Below are positions 29,300-38,518 of a DNA stretch of 64,000 nucleotides, piece after piece (the stretch's first letter is position 1; each line of letters opens with the position of its first letter). Made by a program: the position numbers and the translations under genes. The stretch covers positions 2,540,001 to 2,604,000 of the forward strand of contig NZ_CP132342.1 in assembly GCF_040529055.1 (NCBI RefSeq). Direction: 5' to 3'. Under the pieces are notes generated by a model. The model had not been told where the DNA came from and did no database searches. It was given only the letters and a program-made list of their open reading frames with translations. Origin of the DNA: Xanthomonas sontii. Its GTDB lineage: Bacteria > Pseudomonadota > Gammaproteobacteria > Xanthomonadales > Xanthomonadaceae.

Positions 29300-30376
29300 C
29301 TACAGCGACGTGGCGGCCGGCAGCGCGGGATCGCGCGCGAACGCCGCGGACGTGCCGGCCGACACCGGCGTGGCGCCGTCCAGGCGAAGGCTGCCGTTGC
29401 CCGCCTGCCGGGCGGCAGACAGCGCGCGGTCCGCGCGGGCGAGCAGGTCGGACAGTTCGCCGCCGGCCGGCAACGAGGCCAAGCCGACGCTGCAGGTGAA
29501 GCTGGCGCCGTCCACGCGCAGGCCACGGATGCGCTGCTGCAGGCGCTGCACCAGTGCGCTCGCCTTGTCCTGCGACACGCCCTCGAACAGCAGGCCGAAC
29601 TCCTCGCCGCCGAGGCGGCCGACGCGGCAACGCGGGTCCAGCCGCACCAGTTCCGTCGCCAGCGCCTGCAGTACCGCATCGCCGACGTGGTGGCCGTGCT
29701 CGGCGCCGATCCGCTCGAAGTCGTCGATGTCCAGCATGGCCAACTGCACGGCGTGCTGGGTGCCGACCGCTGCCTGCAGGTCGGCCATCAGCGCGCGCCG
29801 GTTGGGGATGCCGGTCAGTGCGTCGGTCGCGGCCAGGCGCCGATAGCCTTCCTTCAGTGCGTGGTTGCTGCGCATGGTGGTGACGAAGATGCGGTTCAAC
29901 GCGAACCCGACCATGGTCACCGCCGCCACCAGGATCTCCAGTAGCGGCAGGTCGGCGGAGGCCGGCACCAGGCTGTCGTGCCAGCCGAGCATGATCGCCC
30001 AGGTGCAGGCCAGCGCCAGCAGATAGTCGCGCGCGTGGCAGAACAGCACGCTGTAGCCCAGGCTCAGGGTCACCGCCACCGGCAGCATCCAGGGCAGGCC
30101 GGCGCCGCCCATGTGGTGCAACTGCAGCCGGAATGCGGCGTCGAACGCGATCACCGACAGGAAGGCGCTCAGCCGCCATTGCCAGAAGTGCCTGGTCATG
30201 CGCATGACCACGCCGCTGCCGAGCATGGCGACGAACGCCAGCGCATAGCGCGCGTCCAGTGGGTGGCTCAGGTAGGGGTTGCACAGCAGCAGCGCCAGCC
30301 AGACGCACAGGGTCAGGCCCTGGATCGCCAGGATCGGCGTGTCGAGGGTGCGGCGGACATGAAGGTGGTAGTTCAT
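29300..30376 (-). CDS. Membrane-bound GGDEF protein with altered substrate site
   Basis: The 358-residue paralogue of 27945-29030 has N-terminal membrane helices followed by a GGDEF domain with GGEEF near residue 254. The nucleotide-binding stretch reads DIDDFERIGAEHGHHVGD, where cyclases have FKxxND; the guanine-contacting Asn and the following Asp are replaced by Gly and Ala. The I-site RxxD is also missing (DPRC). The protein may be weak, inactive or of altered specificity. The ATG at 30376 has a GGGAGAG site upstream; an ATG 14 codons earlier does not. Confidence 0.87.
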   Translation of the reverse strand: MNYHLHVRRTLDTPILAIQGLTLCVWLALLLCNPYLSHPLDARYALAFVAMLGSGVVMRMTRHFWQWRLSAFLSVIAFDAAFRLQLHHMGGAGLPWMLPVAVTLSLGYSVLFCHARDYLLALACTWAIMLGWHDSLVPASADLPLLEILVAAVTMVGFALNRIFVTTMRSNHALKEGYRRLAATDALTGIPNRRALMADLQAAVGTQHAVQLAMLDIDDFERIGAEHGHHVGDAVLQALATELVRLDPRCRVGRLGGEEFGLLFEGVSQDKASALVQRLQQRIRGLRVDGASFTCSVGLASLPAGGELSDLLARADRALSAARQAGNGSLRLDGATPVSAGTSAAFARDPALPAATSL

Positions 30377-30654
30377 CTGCTCTCCCAGAGCGCCGCGGCA
30401 CTCCAGCGTCTGCGGCACGGCCGGTCGGTGGTCCAGCGCGGTCCGTCGGTCGCTGGGGCGTCGTCACCGGTTAGCGGCCGCTGCAGGCAGAGCTTTAATG
30501 GATGTGTCGCGGCGTGCGTGTCGCCCGCCTCGGGGGGGGCACCCGCCTGGACGCGACCGGGCCTGCCGGTCACCCCGGTTCTGCCGCCACGCGCGGGGGC
30601 CGACCTGTTCAAGGCCGGCCGGGTGGCGTGCGCAGGCGCCGCGGCCGCGCGCGC

Positions 30655-31701
30655 TTACTCGAAGCGCACGCAGTGGCCGTAGCGTTCGGGCTGGATGTCG
30701 ATGCCCGAGGCATCGGCCTGGTTGCTCTTGCGCCACAGGTTGGGGCGGAACTCCGGGCCGGTGCAGTTGGCCGCGCTGTCCACGCCGATGGTGTAGGTGT
30801 AGGGATTGCCGCGGAAGGTGTTGTTCTCGAAGGTGTTGTCCTGGCTCATGCTGTTGTCCCAGCACAGGATCTGCGGCGTGCGCTGGCGGATCGAGCAGGT
30901 CAGGTAGAGCCCCGCACCCTTGTTGTCGATGAACTGGTTGCCCGCGAACAGGTTGCGCCGCGCGTCGGCCAGGTACACGCCCTGGCTGCCGTTGCGCTCC
31001 AGGCGGTTGTCGCGGATCTCGCTGTCTTCCAGGTGCTCGGTGGTGATGCCGGCGGCGACGTTGTCGTGGATCACGTTGTCGATCAGCTTGACCTTGGCGG
31101 TGCGGTTGAACGACACCCCGTCCCAGGTCGCGCCGGAGACGTCGTTGTGCGCGATCAGCAGGTCGCGGCTGTCGAACTCGCTCAGCAGGCAGGCGCTGCG
31201 GCACTTGCTCACCCGCAGGTGGGTCAGCTGGATGTTCTGGCCGTTGCGCACCACCACCAGGCTGTTGCTCAGGTACGGGCGTTCGGGCATGAACTCCTTG
31301 TCGATGGTGCCGCCGACGATCTGCAACTGCTCCACGCGCACGTCGCGGATCGGCCGCATGGGGCGCTCGTTCTGGTAGTCGCCGATGACGATGGTGGGTT
31401 GCTGCACGTGGTCGCGCATGCGCAGCACGGTGCTGTCGCCCTGGCCGCGCAGGCGCAGGCCGTCGCGCTGGATCGAGATCAGCTTGCCGACCGGGAACTC
31501 GCCGGCGCTCAGGCACACGGTGGCGGGTTTGCCGTCGTTGGGGACGCGGTCGATCGCGGCCTGCAGATCGTCGCCGGGTTGGGCGCGCACGCTGCAGTCG
31601 GAAGCGGCCGCGGGCGCGTCGGCAGCCGGCGTGGCACAGGCGGAAAACGACACGGCCGCGGCGAGCGGCAGCAACAGGGCGAGCAGGGGAGGGCGCTTCA
31701 T
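30655..31701 (-). CDS. Right-handed parallel beta-helix lipoprotein
   Basis: The 348-residue product has a lipoprotein signal with lipobox FSAC (Cys about 21). A parallel beta-helix then runs with recurrent N-x-I/L-x-x-N rungs such as LIDNVIHDNVAAGI, EIRDNRLERNGSQGVYL and NLFAGNQFIDNKGAGLYL. Two Cys pairs are visible (KCRSACLLSE and LTCSIRQ). Such folds often bind or cut polysaccharides, but no lyase catalytic set is recognisable. It is upstream of the GGDEF genes by 278 nt, probably a separate unit. Confidence 0.82.
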   Translation of the reverse strand: MKRPPLLALLLPLAAAVSFSACATPAADAPAAASDCSVRAQPGDDLQAAIDRVPNDGKPATVCLSAGEFPVGKLISIQRDGLRLRGQGDSTVLRMRDHVQQPTIVIGDYQNERPMRPIRDVRVEQLQIVGGTIDKEFMPERPYLSNSLVVVRNGQNIQLTHLRVSKCRSACLLSEFDSRDLLIAHNDVSGATWDGVSFNRTAKVKLIDNVIHDNVAAGITTEHLEDSEIRDNRLERNGSQGVYLADARRNLFAGNQFIDNKGAGLYLTCSIRQRTPQILCWDNSMSQDNTFENNTFRGNPYTYTIGVDSAANCTGPEFRPNLWRKSNQADASGIDIQPERYGHCVRFE

Positions 31702-31783
31702 CGGTAGGCAGACTCGGCAGTGGGGGAAGGGGGACGGCAGGCCGGCGTATGCGGTCGGACGCCGGCGCGGAGCCGATCGCGGG

Positions 31784-34168
31784 TCATTGTGGTGCGGACG
31801 GGCTTAATGTCAGCGTGTGCCGGGTCGGGCCGGGCAGGAACTTTGTGGCGCGGCCCTGCACCCAGTCGGCGTGGCCGGCGCCCCAGAACGGCGACAGCGG
31901 GTGGCCGCTCTGGCCGCCGGGCATGTGCACGATGCCGTCGGCCTCGTGGCCCGGTGCCACCACCATGCGCTCGGAGGCGCCGAACGCCGGGCGCTGCACC
32001 CGCGGCATGTCGTCGTCGCCGGGCAGCGGCGTGTCCGGCATGCATAGCCAGCCGCGCAGCGGCGCCGGCAGGCCCTGCGCCAGCGGATGGCAGATCGCCG
32101 CACGGTTCTCCTGGCCCCAGCGGCGCGTGTCCAGCGGGCCATCGGCCTGCAGGTGCGTGCGCACCTCGGCGGCGGCGTCTTCCAGCAGCGCCTGCCAGCT
32201 GCCGTAGCGGCGCGGCAGCAGGTGCAGCGGCTGTTGCTGCAGCAGCGGCCAGGCCACGCCTTCCAGTTGCGGCAGCGCCGGGGGCGCGGCATCGGCATCC
32301 GATCCTGTAGGTGCCGGCGCGATCAGGCCGTCGCGGATCCGGGTCAGCACCGCCAGGCGCCAGGCGCGCACCAGGGTATAGCTGACCGAGCCGGTGCTGG
32401 CGCGGCCTTCCCAGTGCTTGGCCGCTTGCGAGATGGCGTGCAACGCCGGCGTCGCCGCACCGGCATCGCGTTGCTGCAGCAGCGCCCACCAGCGCTGCAG
32501 GAACAGGGCGCGGTCGTCGAGTTGGATCGCCAGCAACTGCGGTTCGTTCAGCCGCGGATGCAGGCGCAGGTCGTCGCGGATCTGCTGTGCGCGTGCGCCC
32601 AGCGCGTAGCCGCCGTCGCCGAGCGGCGCCAGTTCGGCGCCGCCGACCACGCGGGCATTGGCGGTCCACAGTTGCCCGTCGGCGGGGTCGATGCGCTGCG
32701 GCGACTGGCTGGTGGACAGCGGCCATGGCGCGCAGCGCGCCTCCGCCGGCACTGTCGCGCGCACGTCGTGCATCACCGCATCGGCCGCGCAGTGCGGGCC
32801 GCGCAGCGGCAGCGGGCCGAGCACGCGCCAGCCGATGTGGCCGTCGCGGTCGGCCAGCACCAGGTTCTGTGCCGGCGTGGCGATGTGCTGCGCACGGGCG
32901 AAGGCATCGGGCAGGGTGTCGGCGCGGGCGAAGTCGGCCAGCCCCAGATTCAGCGCACCCGGCAACTGCGCGGCCCAGCGCAACGCCAGCGCGCTGCCGT
33001 CGGGTTCGTGTTGCAGGATCGGGCCATAGGCGGTGTCTTCGACCTGCAGTTCGGTGTCGGGGGCGCCCGAGACCTTGATCCGTTCGCGATGCACGGTGAC
33101 CGGCGTGCAGCCGGGCTGCGCCACCGCGGCGCACGGGGTGAGCCGGTACCAGTCGGCGGTATCGGCATAGCTGTTGGTGAACCCCCAGGCGACGTGACCG
33201 TTGCTGCCGACGATCACCGCTGGCAGGCCGGGCAGCGAGAATCCGGACACGTCCACGTGGCCGCCCGGCGCCTGCGCATCGGCATAGCGCAGGCGCACGC
33301 GGAACCACAGGCTGGGCGCGCGCAGGCCCAGATGCATGTCGTTGGCGACGATGGCGCGGCCGTCGGCGGTGCGGCTGCCGGCGATCGCCCAATTGTTGCT
33401 GCCGGGCGCGCTGGTGGCGACCGCCTCGGTCGCGGCGGGGGCGGGCGCGCCCGCCAGGCGGCGCAGATCGACCTGATCGGCGGAGGGCAGCTCCGCGTCG
33501 CCGCGCACGCTGCCGTCCAGTGTCGCGTCCCAACTGCTGCCCTCGTGGCGCAGCAGGGCGTACAGCGGCGCCGGCAAGCGCTGCTGCAGGCGATACAGGG
33601 CCAGCTTGCGCTCGAGTTGCTTGCCCTGCAGGTCGAAGTACATCGCCTGGCCGGCCAGCGCCGAATCCACCGGCTGCCAGTCGCGCGGCGCGGCGAACAG
33701 CATCAGGTAAGGCCACGGCCGTATCCGCAACGCGTGCAGGCCCTGGTTGACGCCCGCACTGTAGGCCTGCAAGGCCGCCGCGTGCGTGCCGGCGAACGCG
33801 GCCAGTTGCGCGCTACTGCGCGCGCGCAGGCGATGCGCCCGCCGTGCCTTGTCCACGTCCAGCGCGTGCGGACCGACCAGCTCGGACAGTTCGCCGGCGG
33901 CGGCGCGGCGCAGCAGGTCCATCTCGAAGAAGCGTTCCTGCGCGTGCACGTAGCCGAGCGCGCGCATCGCATCGGCCTCGTCGGCGGCCTCGATGGTGAC
34001 CACGCCCAGCGCGTCGCGCTGGATGCTTGCCGGCGCGCGCAGGCCTTGCAGCGGGGCCTTGCCGTCGAGCGTGGCCAGGCTGCCGCGCAGCAGCAGCCAG
34101 ATGCCCAGCGCCACGGCCGCCGTCAGCAGCAGCGTCCCCAGCAGCAGGCGTTTCCATCGACCGCGCAT
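31784..34168 (-). CDS. Penicillin acylase family protein (Ntn-hydrolase)
   Basis: The 794-residue protein has an N-terminal membrane/signal segment (LLLGTLLLTAAVALGIWLLL). The alpha chain segment contains GYVHAQERFFEMDLLRR. The self-cleavage site APGSNNWAIAGSRT near residue 258 has Ser as the catalytic N-terminal nucleophile of the beta chain; the conserved NDMHLGL follows. Members act on beta-lactams, acyl-homoserine lactones or other amides in the periplasm; quorum-signal acylases are one possibility but substrate cannot be read from sequence. Its promoter must lie in the divergent region before 34361. Confidence 0.92.
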   Translation of the reverse strand: MRGRWKRLLLGTLLLTAAVALGIWLLLRGSLATLDGKAPLQGLRAPASIQRDALGVVTIEAADEADAMRALGYVHAQERFFEMDLLRRAAAGELSELVGPHALDVDKARRAHRLRARSSAQLAAFAGTHAAALQAYSAGVNQGLHALRIRPWPYLMLFAAPRDWQPVDSALAGQAMYFDLQGKQLERKLALYRLQQRLPAPLYALLRHEGSSWDATLDGSVRGDAELPSADQVDLRRLAGAPAPAATEAVATSAPGSNNWAIAGSRTADGRAIVANDMHLGLRAPSLWFRVRLRYADAQAPGGHVDVSGFSLPGLPAVIVGSNGHVAWGFTNSYADTADWYRLTPCAAVAQPGCTPVTVHRERIKVSGAPDTELQVEDTAYGPILQHEPDGSALALRWAAQLPGALNLGLADFARADTLPDAFARAQHIATPAQNLVLADRDGHIGWRVLGPLPLRGPHCAADAVMHDVRATVPAEARCAPWPLSTSQSPQRIDPADGQLWTANARVVGGAELAPLGDGGYALGARAQQIRDDLRLHPRLNEPQLLAIQLDDRALFLQRWWALLQQRDAGAATPALHAISQAAKHWEGRASTGSVSYTLVRAWRLAVLTRIRDGLIAPAPTGSDADAAPPALPQLEGVAWPLLQQQPLHLLPRRYGSWQALLEDAAAEVRTHLQADGPLDTRRWGQENRAAICHPLAQGLPAPLRGWLCMPDTPLPGDDDMPRVQRPAFGASERMVVAPGHEADGIVHMPGGQSGHPLSPFWGAGHADWVQGRATKFLPGPTRHTLTLSPSAPQ

Positions 34169-34360
34169 CGTCTCTCTCCGGTGGGCAAGTCTCCGATTCT
34201 AGACACGACTGCGTGTCGTTCCCGCGTAGGCGCGGCGCGCTGTGCGCGGGGTCACGCATCGTGGGTGGTGCGAGTCGGGATGTGAATGATTCCGATTGGA
34301 ACGCGGCGCGGCGGCATCGGGCACTATGGCGCCCTCAGTCGACCCCACGGAGCCCGCCCC

Positions 34361-34852
34361 ATGAAGGGACACCCCGACGTTGTGCAATGCCTCAAGGAGC
34401 TGCTGCGCGGCGAACTGGCCGCGCGCGACCAGTATTTCATCCACTCGCGGCGTTACGAGGACGAGGGCCTGCTGGCGCTGTACGAACGCATCAACCACGA
34501 GATGGAAGAGGAGACCGAGCACGCCGATGCGCTGCTGCGGCGCATCCTGTTCCTGGAGGGCGACCCGGACATGCGCCCGCATGCCTTCGAACCCGGGCGC
34601 ACGGTCGAGGAGATGCTGGAGAAGGATCTGAAGGTCGAGTACGAAGTGCGCGCCAATCTGGCCGCGGGCATGAAACTGTGCGAGCAGCACGGCGACTACG
34701 TCAGCCGCGACGTGCTGCTGGCGCAGCTGCGCGACACCGAGGAAGACCATGCCTGGTGGCTGGAACAGCAGCTCGGCCTGATCAAGCGCATCGGCATGGC
34801 GCTGTACCAGACCTCGAAGATCGACGGGCACGTGTCCGGCAAGGACGCCTGA
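34361..34852 (+). CDS. Bacterioferritin-like protein lacking the haem-ligand methionine
   Basis: The 163-residue four-helix protein aligns with Bfr from [20 protein letters not shown] onward. It keeps the ferroxidase ligands Glu18, Glu51, His54, a Glu near 93 and the EEDHAWW pair near 126-129. Residue 52, the haem-binding Met of bacterioferritin, is Thr (EETEHAD), so it probably stores iron without haem or acts as a non-haem partner subunit, as known for the FtnA type of Pseudomonas. The start at 34361 fits the family; the frame is open 75 nt further upstream. Confidence 0.92.
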   Translation: MKGHPDVVQCLKELLRGELAARDQYFIHSRRYEDEGLLALYERINHEMEEETEHADALLRRILFLEGDPDMRPHAFEPGRTVEEMLEKDLKVEYEVRANLAAGMKLCEQHGDYVSRDVLLAQLRDTEEDHAWWLEQQLGLIKRIGMALYQTSKIDGHVSGKDA

Positions 34853-35399
34853 TCCGTCCGTGTGCCTCCCACTTGCGGGAGGCGCCGATGCACTGAGCGG
34901 GACCCATCCCCGCCACCGCGGCCGTGCCATCGCCGGCCGCTTCTGACCCGCCGATCGTGCCGGTCGCCACAACTCTCGCTGGCCCGCGCCGGCGCTGCCG
35001 ACCCTCGCGGGCGACAGTGCCCATCGCGGTGTCGCGGCGGTTGCTGCTGCAGCAAGGCCGCAGCGACTGCCGACACGCCTTCTGCCCTTCTCGTTTCCTG
35101 ACGCCGCCGATCGGGTTCGGTCGCGCGCGGCCGCGTGGCTGGATGGCGTGGCTGGCGCATTCGCTCGGTTCGCAGTGCGACGCCATGGCGATCGGGCGAG
35201 CCGATCTGTCGTCGCCGTCCTCCCCGATGGCTGTTGCAATGCCGCAAAAATCGGCCGTCGCATGCATGTCGCTGCATGCGCGAACCCTTGGAATCCAGGC
35301 GTTTGCGCGCCTCGCCACGTCCGCGGCAAAGGCCGTGTGGACAATGCTTGCAAAACAGTAGTGATCGCTATACGGTAGTTTTCACTACTTAATTGCGCG
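34853..35399 (+). other. Intergenic region with one hairpin and a promoter-like end
   Basis: No credible gene is visible in these 547 bases. A 7-bp stem at 34864-34870/34877-34883 lies just after the bacterioferritin-like gene but lacks a T run, so it may be only a weak terminator or mRNA-end hairpin. The last 50 bases are AT-richer and hold the operator-like repeat described separately. Confidence 0.55.
35348..35389 (+). promoter_or_regulatory. Operator-like inverted repeat and promoter upstream of the DUF2147 gene
   Basis: AGTAGTGA (35357-35364) and TCACTACT (35382-35389) form a perfect 8-bp inverted repeat with a 17-nt spacer, 10 nt before the ATG at 35400. A -10-like TATACG (35369-35374) lies between the arms, with TTGCAA (35348-35353) upstream at a short 15-nt spacing. 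A repressor bound here would block transcription; the regulator is unknown. Confidence 0.5.
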
Positions 35400-35861
35400 A
35401 TGGCGAGGGGGCGTTCGATGCAGGCGAGTCCGGGAATCAGGCGGTACGGCGTGGTCGGTGTGGTGGTCGCGGGATGGCTGCTGGCGACCGCGCCGGCAGG
35501 CGCCGCACCGGCCGCGGCGCAGGGGCTGTGGCTGACCGCGGCCAAGGACGCGGTGGTGGAGTTCGCGCCGTGTGCGGATGCGGCTACCGCCTTGTGCGGA
35601 CGCATCGTCTGGGACAAGGACGCCGGCACCGCCACCGATACCTGCGGCGTGCAGATCGCGCGCCTGGGGCGCGAGGACGGCGATACCTGGCGCGACGGCT
35701 GGGCCTTCGATCCGCGCAGCGGCAAGCGCTACAAGGCCACGCTGCGCGCCAGCGGCAAATCGCTGGACCTGCGCGCCTTCGTCGGGGTGGAAGTGCTCGG
35801 CGAGACCGAACGCTTCACCCGCGTACAGGCGCTGCCCAGCACGCCGGTCTGCGCCAAGTAA
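35400..35861 (+). CDS. DUF2147 family secreted protein
   Basis: The 153-residue protein has a signal peptide to about residue 40 and a DUF2147 domain beginning QGLWLTAAKDAVVEFAPCAD. It includes CGRIVWDKDAG and a C-terminal GVEVLGETERFTRVQ that match the family's lipocalin-like beta pattern. Function of the family is unknown. A second ATG (MQASPG, 35418) would shorten the N-terminus. It precedes the TorF-like gene by 98 nt, and the two often occur close together in xanthomonads (recollection, not verified). Confidence 0.8.
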   Translation: MARGRSMQASPGIRRYGVVGVVVAGWLLATAPAGAAPAAAQGLWLTAAKDAVVEFAPCADAATALCGRIVWDKDAGTATDTCGVQIARLGREDGDTWRDGWAFDPRSGKRYKATLRASGKSLDLRAFVGVEVLGETERFTRVQALPSTPVCAK

Positions 35862-35959
35862 TCACCCGCCGCGCGCGCAACGCGCCGGCGTCATCAATGT
35901 GCGGGGCCAGCGACGGCCGCCGCGCGTCCCACCTTCCTCAGCAAACAGGGGAGATTGAG

Positions 35960-36871
35960 ATGACTGCAGTCCGCTTCATGGCGACCCTCGCGGGCGCACT
36001 GGCCCTGCACGGCGCGTGCTGCGCCCGGGCCCACGCCCAGCAGGCCGACGCCGATGGCATGGTCAATTACGAGTTCCAGAACCAGATCAAGCTGATGAGC
36101 GAGCAGCGCACGCGCGGCGTGTCCGACTCGCTGATGCGCCCGTCGCTGAAGTGGACCACCCAGTTCGTGCACGCCAGCGGCTTCGTCGCGCTGCTGGAGG
36201 TGGCCAAGGTCAGCAAGAAGCAGTTCCTCGACGGCGACGGCCTGGGCATCACCGCCGCGGCCGGCTACCGCTTCGGCAATCCCGATGCCTGGCATGCCGG
36301 CGTCGGCCTGGCCACCGAGCGCTTCCCCGGCGCCAGCTTCCTGGCCCCGCACCGGATCGACCTGGAGACCGGCACGCCGGAGGACATTCGCCGCACCGAC
36401 TACGACAGCAATTTCGGCGTGCTCGAACTCGGCTACGGCGCGGTCGAGGGCCGCCTGCTGTACGTGTTCTCCAAGACCTACCGTGGTGCCGACACCGGCG
36501 GCGTGTGCGCGCAGATCCTGCAGTTCGCCGCCGACCCGACGGCGGCGCTGCGCTGCTTCGCCCGTGGCGAGCACGACTCGCGCGGCACGCTGCTGGGCGA
36601 TCTGAACTACCAGACGCCGCTGCTGCCGTCGATATTGCCGTCGACCACGCTGCGCCTGCACGCCGGCTACCAGAAGCTGCGCAACTTCAGCGAGGGCAGC
36701 TTCGCCGACTACCAGATCGGCGTCACCCACAAGCGCTGGGGCCTGGACTGGAACCTGGACTGGGTCAGCACCCGGGTCAACGCGCACGAGCTGTATTGGG
36801 TGCAGGACGGCGCGCGCATCCGCAAGACCGACGGCGACACCCTGGTGGCCTCGATCGGCTACACGTTCTGA
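35960..36871 (+). CDS. TorF family putative porin (Gcw_chp)
   Basis: The 303-residue product has a signal peptide (cleaved near AHAQQADA, about residue 27). It looks like an outer-membrane beta-barrel, with alternating strands such as GLGITAAAGYRFGN and a terminal aromatic (VASIGYTF) like outer membrane proteins. It belongs to the Gcw_chp/TorF group. It sits 3 nt upstream of the FGGY kinase, so it probably serves uptake of the substrate of the downstream pathway. Confidence 0.82.
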   Translation: MTAVRFMATLAGALALHGACCARAHAQQADADGMVNYEFQNQIKLMSEQRTRGVSDSLMRPSLKWTTQFVHASGFVALLEVAKVSKKQFLDGDGLGITAAAGYRFGNPDAWHAGVGLATERFPGASFLAPHRIDLETGTPEDIRRTDYDSNFGVLELGYGAVEGRLLYVFSKTYRGADTGGVCAQILQFAADPTAALRCFARGEHDSRGTLLGDLNYQTPLLPSILPSTTLRLHAGYQKLRNFSEGSFADYQIGVTHKRWGLDWNLDWVSTRVNAHELYWVQDGARIRKTDGDTLVASIGYTF

Positions 36872-36874
36872 CCG

Positions 36875-38518
36875 ATGCGCAGCGAACTGCTCGATGCCGA
36901 CCGGGGCGGCGACCAGCCACTGGTGCTGGCGGTGGACCTGGGAACCTCCGGCTGCAAGTGCGCGCTGGTCACCTTGGAGGGCCAGGTGATCGCCTGGGCC
37001 TTCGAACCGGTGCCCCTGCACGTGCATGGCGTCTGCGCCGAGCAGGATCCGCGCGACTGGTGGAACGCGTTGCTGGTCACCGCGGCGGCGGTGCTGCAAG
37101 GCGGCGAGGCGTTGCGCCAGCGGGTGACCGCGGTGTGCTGCTCGACCCAGGGCGAGTGCACCGTGTGCGTGGACCGCGACGGCCGCGCGCTGGGCAATGC
37201 CATGCTGTGGCTGGACATGCGCGGGCAGGCCGCGATCGCGCGGCGCCTGCGCGGTCGTTGGCTCAACGTGCGCGGCTATGCGCCGCTGAAGCTGCTGCGC
37301 TGGTTGCGCCTGAGCGGCGGCGCGCCGGCCGGCAGCGGCAAGGATTGCGCCGGCCATATCGCCTACCTGCGCGACCACGAACCGCAGCGTTACCAGCGCA
37401 CGCACAAGTTCCTCAACGCGCTGGACTATCTCAACCTGCGCCTGACCGGGCGCTTCTGCGCCACCGCCGATTCGGTGCTCACCACCTGGGTCACCGACAA
37501 CCGCGACCCGATGCGCATCCGCTACGACGACGGCTTGCTGCGGCTGCTCGGCATCGAACGCGACAAGCTGCCGGAGCTGGTGGCCTCCACCGAAGTGCTG
37601 GGGCCGCTGCTGCCGGGCGTGGCCGCGCAACTGGGCCTGTCGCCGCAGACCCGGGTGATCGCCGGCGCCATCGACAACTCGGCGGTGGCGGTGGCCGCGG
37701 CGGTCGAGGACTACGCCGCGCATCTGTATCTGGGCACGTCGTCGTGGCTGGGCGCGCACGTGCCGCGGATGAAGACCGACGTGTTCAGCAACATCGCCGC
37801 GGTGCCGTGCGCGGTCAGCGGGCGTTACCTGGCCACGGCGCTGCAGTCCACCGCCGGCGCCAACCTGTCGTTCCTGCGCGACCGCATCCTGTTCCATCCC
37901 GACGAACTGCTGCGTGACGAAGAACGCCCGGACGTGTACGAGGTGCTCAACGTCATCGCCGCGCGGGTGCCGGCCGGGGCCAACGGCCTGGTCTACATGC
38001 CGTGGCTGTTCGGCGAGCGCACCCCGGTGGAGGACCATAGCCTGCGCGCCGGGCTGGTCAACCTGTCGCTGATGCACACCCGCGAGGACATCATCCGCGC
38101 CTTCATGGAAGGGGTGGCGTTGAACACGCGCTGGATGATGGAACCGTTCGCGCGCTTGCTCGGCCGCGATCCGGGCGTGATCGCCGCGGTCGGCGGCGGC
38201 GCGCAGTCGGACCTGTGGTGCCAGATCATCGCCGACGTCAGCGGCCAGCCGATCCGGCAACTGCACAACCCGATCCAGGCCAATGCGATCGGCGCCACCT
38301 TCATTGCCGGCGTCGGCCTGGGCCGGCTGCACTTCGCCGACCTGCCGGCGCTGCAACGCGCGCGCCGGGTATACGAACCGTCGCCGCGCACGCGCGCGCT
38401 GTACGACGACCGCTATGCGATGTTCCGCGAGTTGCAGCGCACGCTGGCGCCGATCTACCGGCGCATGAATCCCGTTCCCGCGTGCGTGCCGGAGGTTCCC
38501 CAGCATGTTTGCCCATGA
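36875..38518 (+). CDS. FGGY-family carbohydrate kinase
   Basis: The 547-residue kinase has the N-terminal phosphate motif VLAVDLGTSGCKCALV. It also has the catalytic Asp in GAIDNSAVAV (about residue 266), AVGGGAQSDLWCQIIADVSG of the adenosine site and PIQANAIGATFIAG. It resembles xylulokinases, but substrate specificity within FGGY cannot be read from sequence. Its stop lies 14 nt into the class II aldolase gene, showing coupling. It would phosphorylate a polyol or ketose. Confidence 0.9.
   Translation: MRSELLDADRGGDQPLVLAVDLGTSGCKCALVTLEGQVIAWAFEPVPLHVHGVCAEQDPRDWWNALLVTAAAVLQGGEALRQRVTAVCCSTQGECTVCVDRDGRALGNAMLWLDMRGQAAIARRLRGRWLNVRGYAPLKLLRWLRLSGGAPAGSGKDCAGHIAYLRDHEPQRYQRTHKFLNALDYLNLRLTGRFCATADSVLTTWVTDNRDPMRIRYDDGLLRLLGIERDKLPELVASTEVLGPLLPGVAAQLGLSPQTRVIAGAIDNSAVAVAAAVEDYAAHLYLGTSSWLGAHVPRMKTDVFSNIAAVPCAVSGRYLATALQSTAGANLSFLRDRILFHPDELLRDEERPDVYEVLNVIAARVPAGANGLVYMPWLFGERTPVEDHSLRAGLVNLSLMHTREDIIRAFMEGVALNTRWMMEPFARLLGRDPGVIAAVGGGAQSDLWCQIIADVSGQPIRQLHNPIQANAIGATFIAGVGLGRLHFADLPALQRARRVYEPSPRTRALYDDRYAMFRELQRTLAPIYRRMNPVPACVPEVPQHVCP

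Noticed and set aside
34169..34360. Fur box before the bacterioferritin-like gene
   Set aside because: The stretch around 34280-34300 (GAATGATTCCGATTGG) matches the Fur consensus too poorly to claim.
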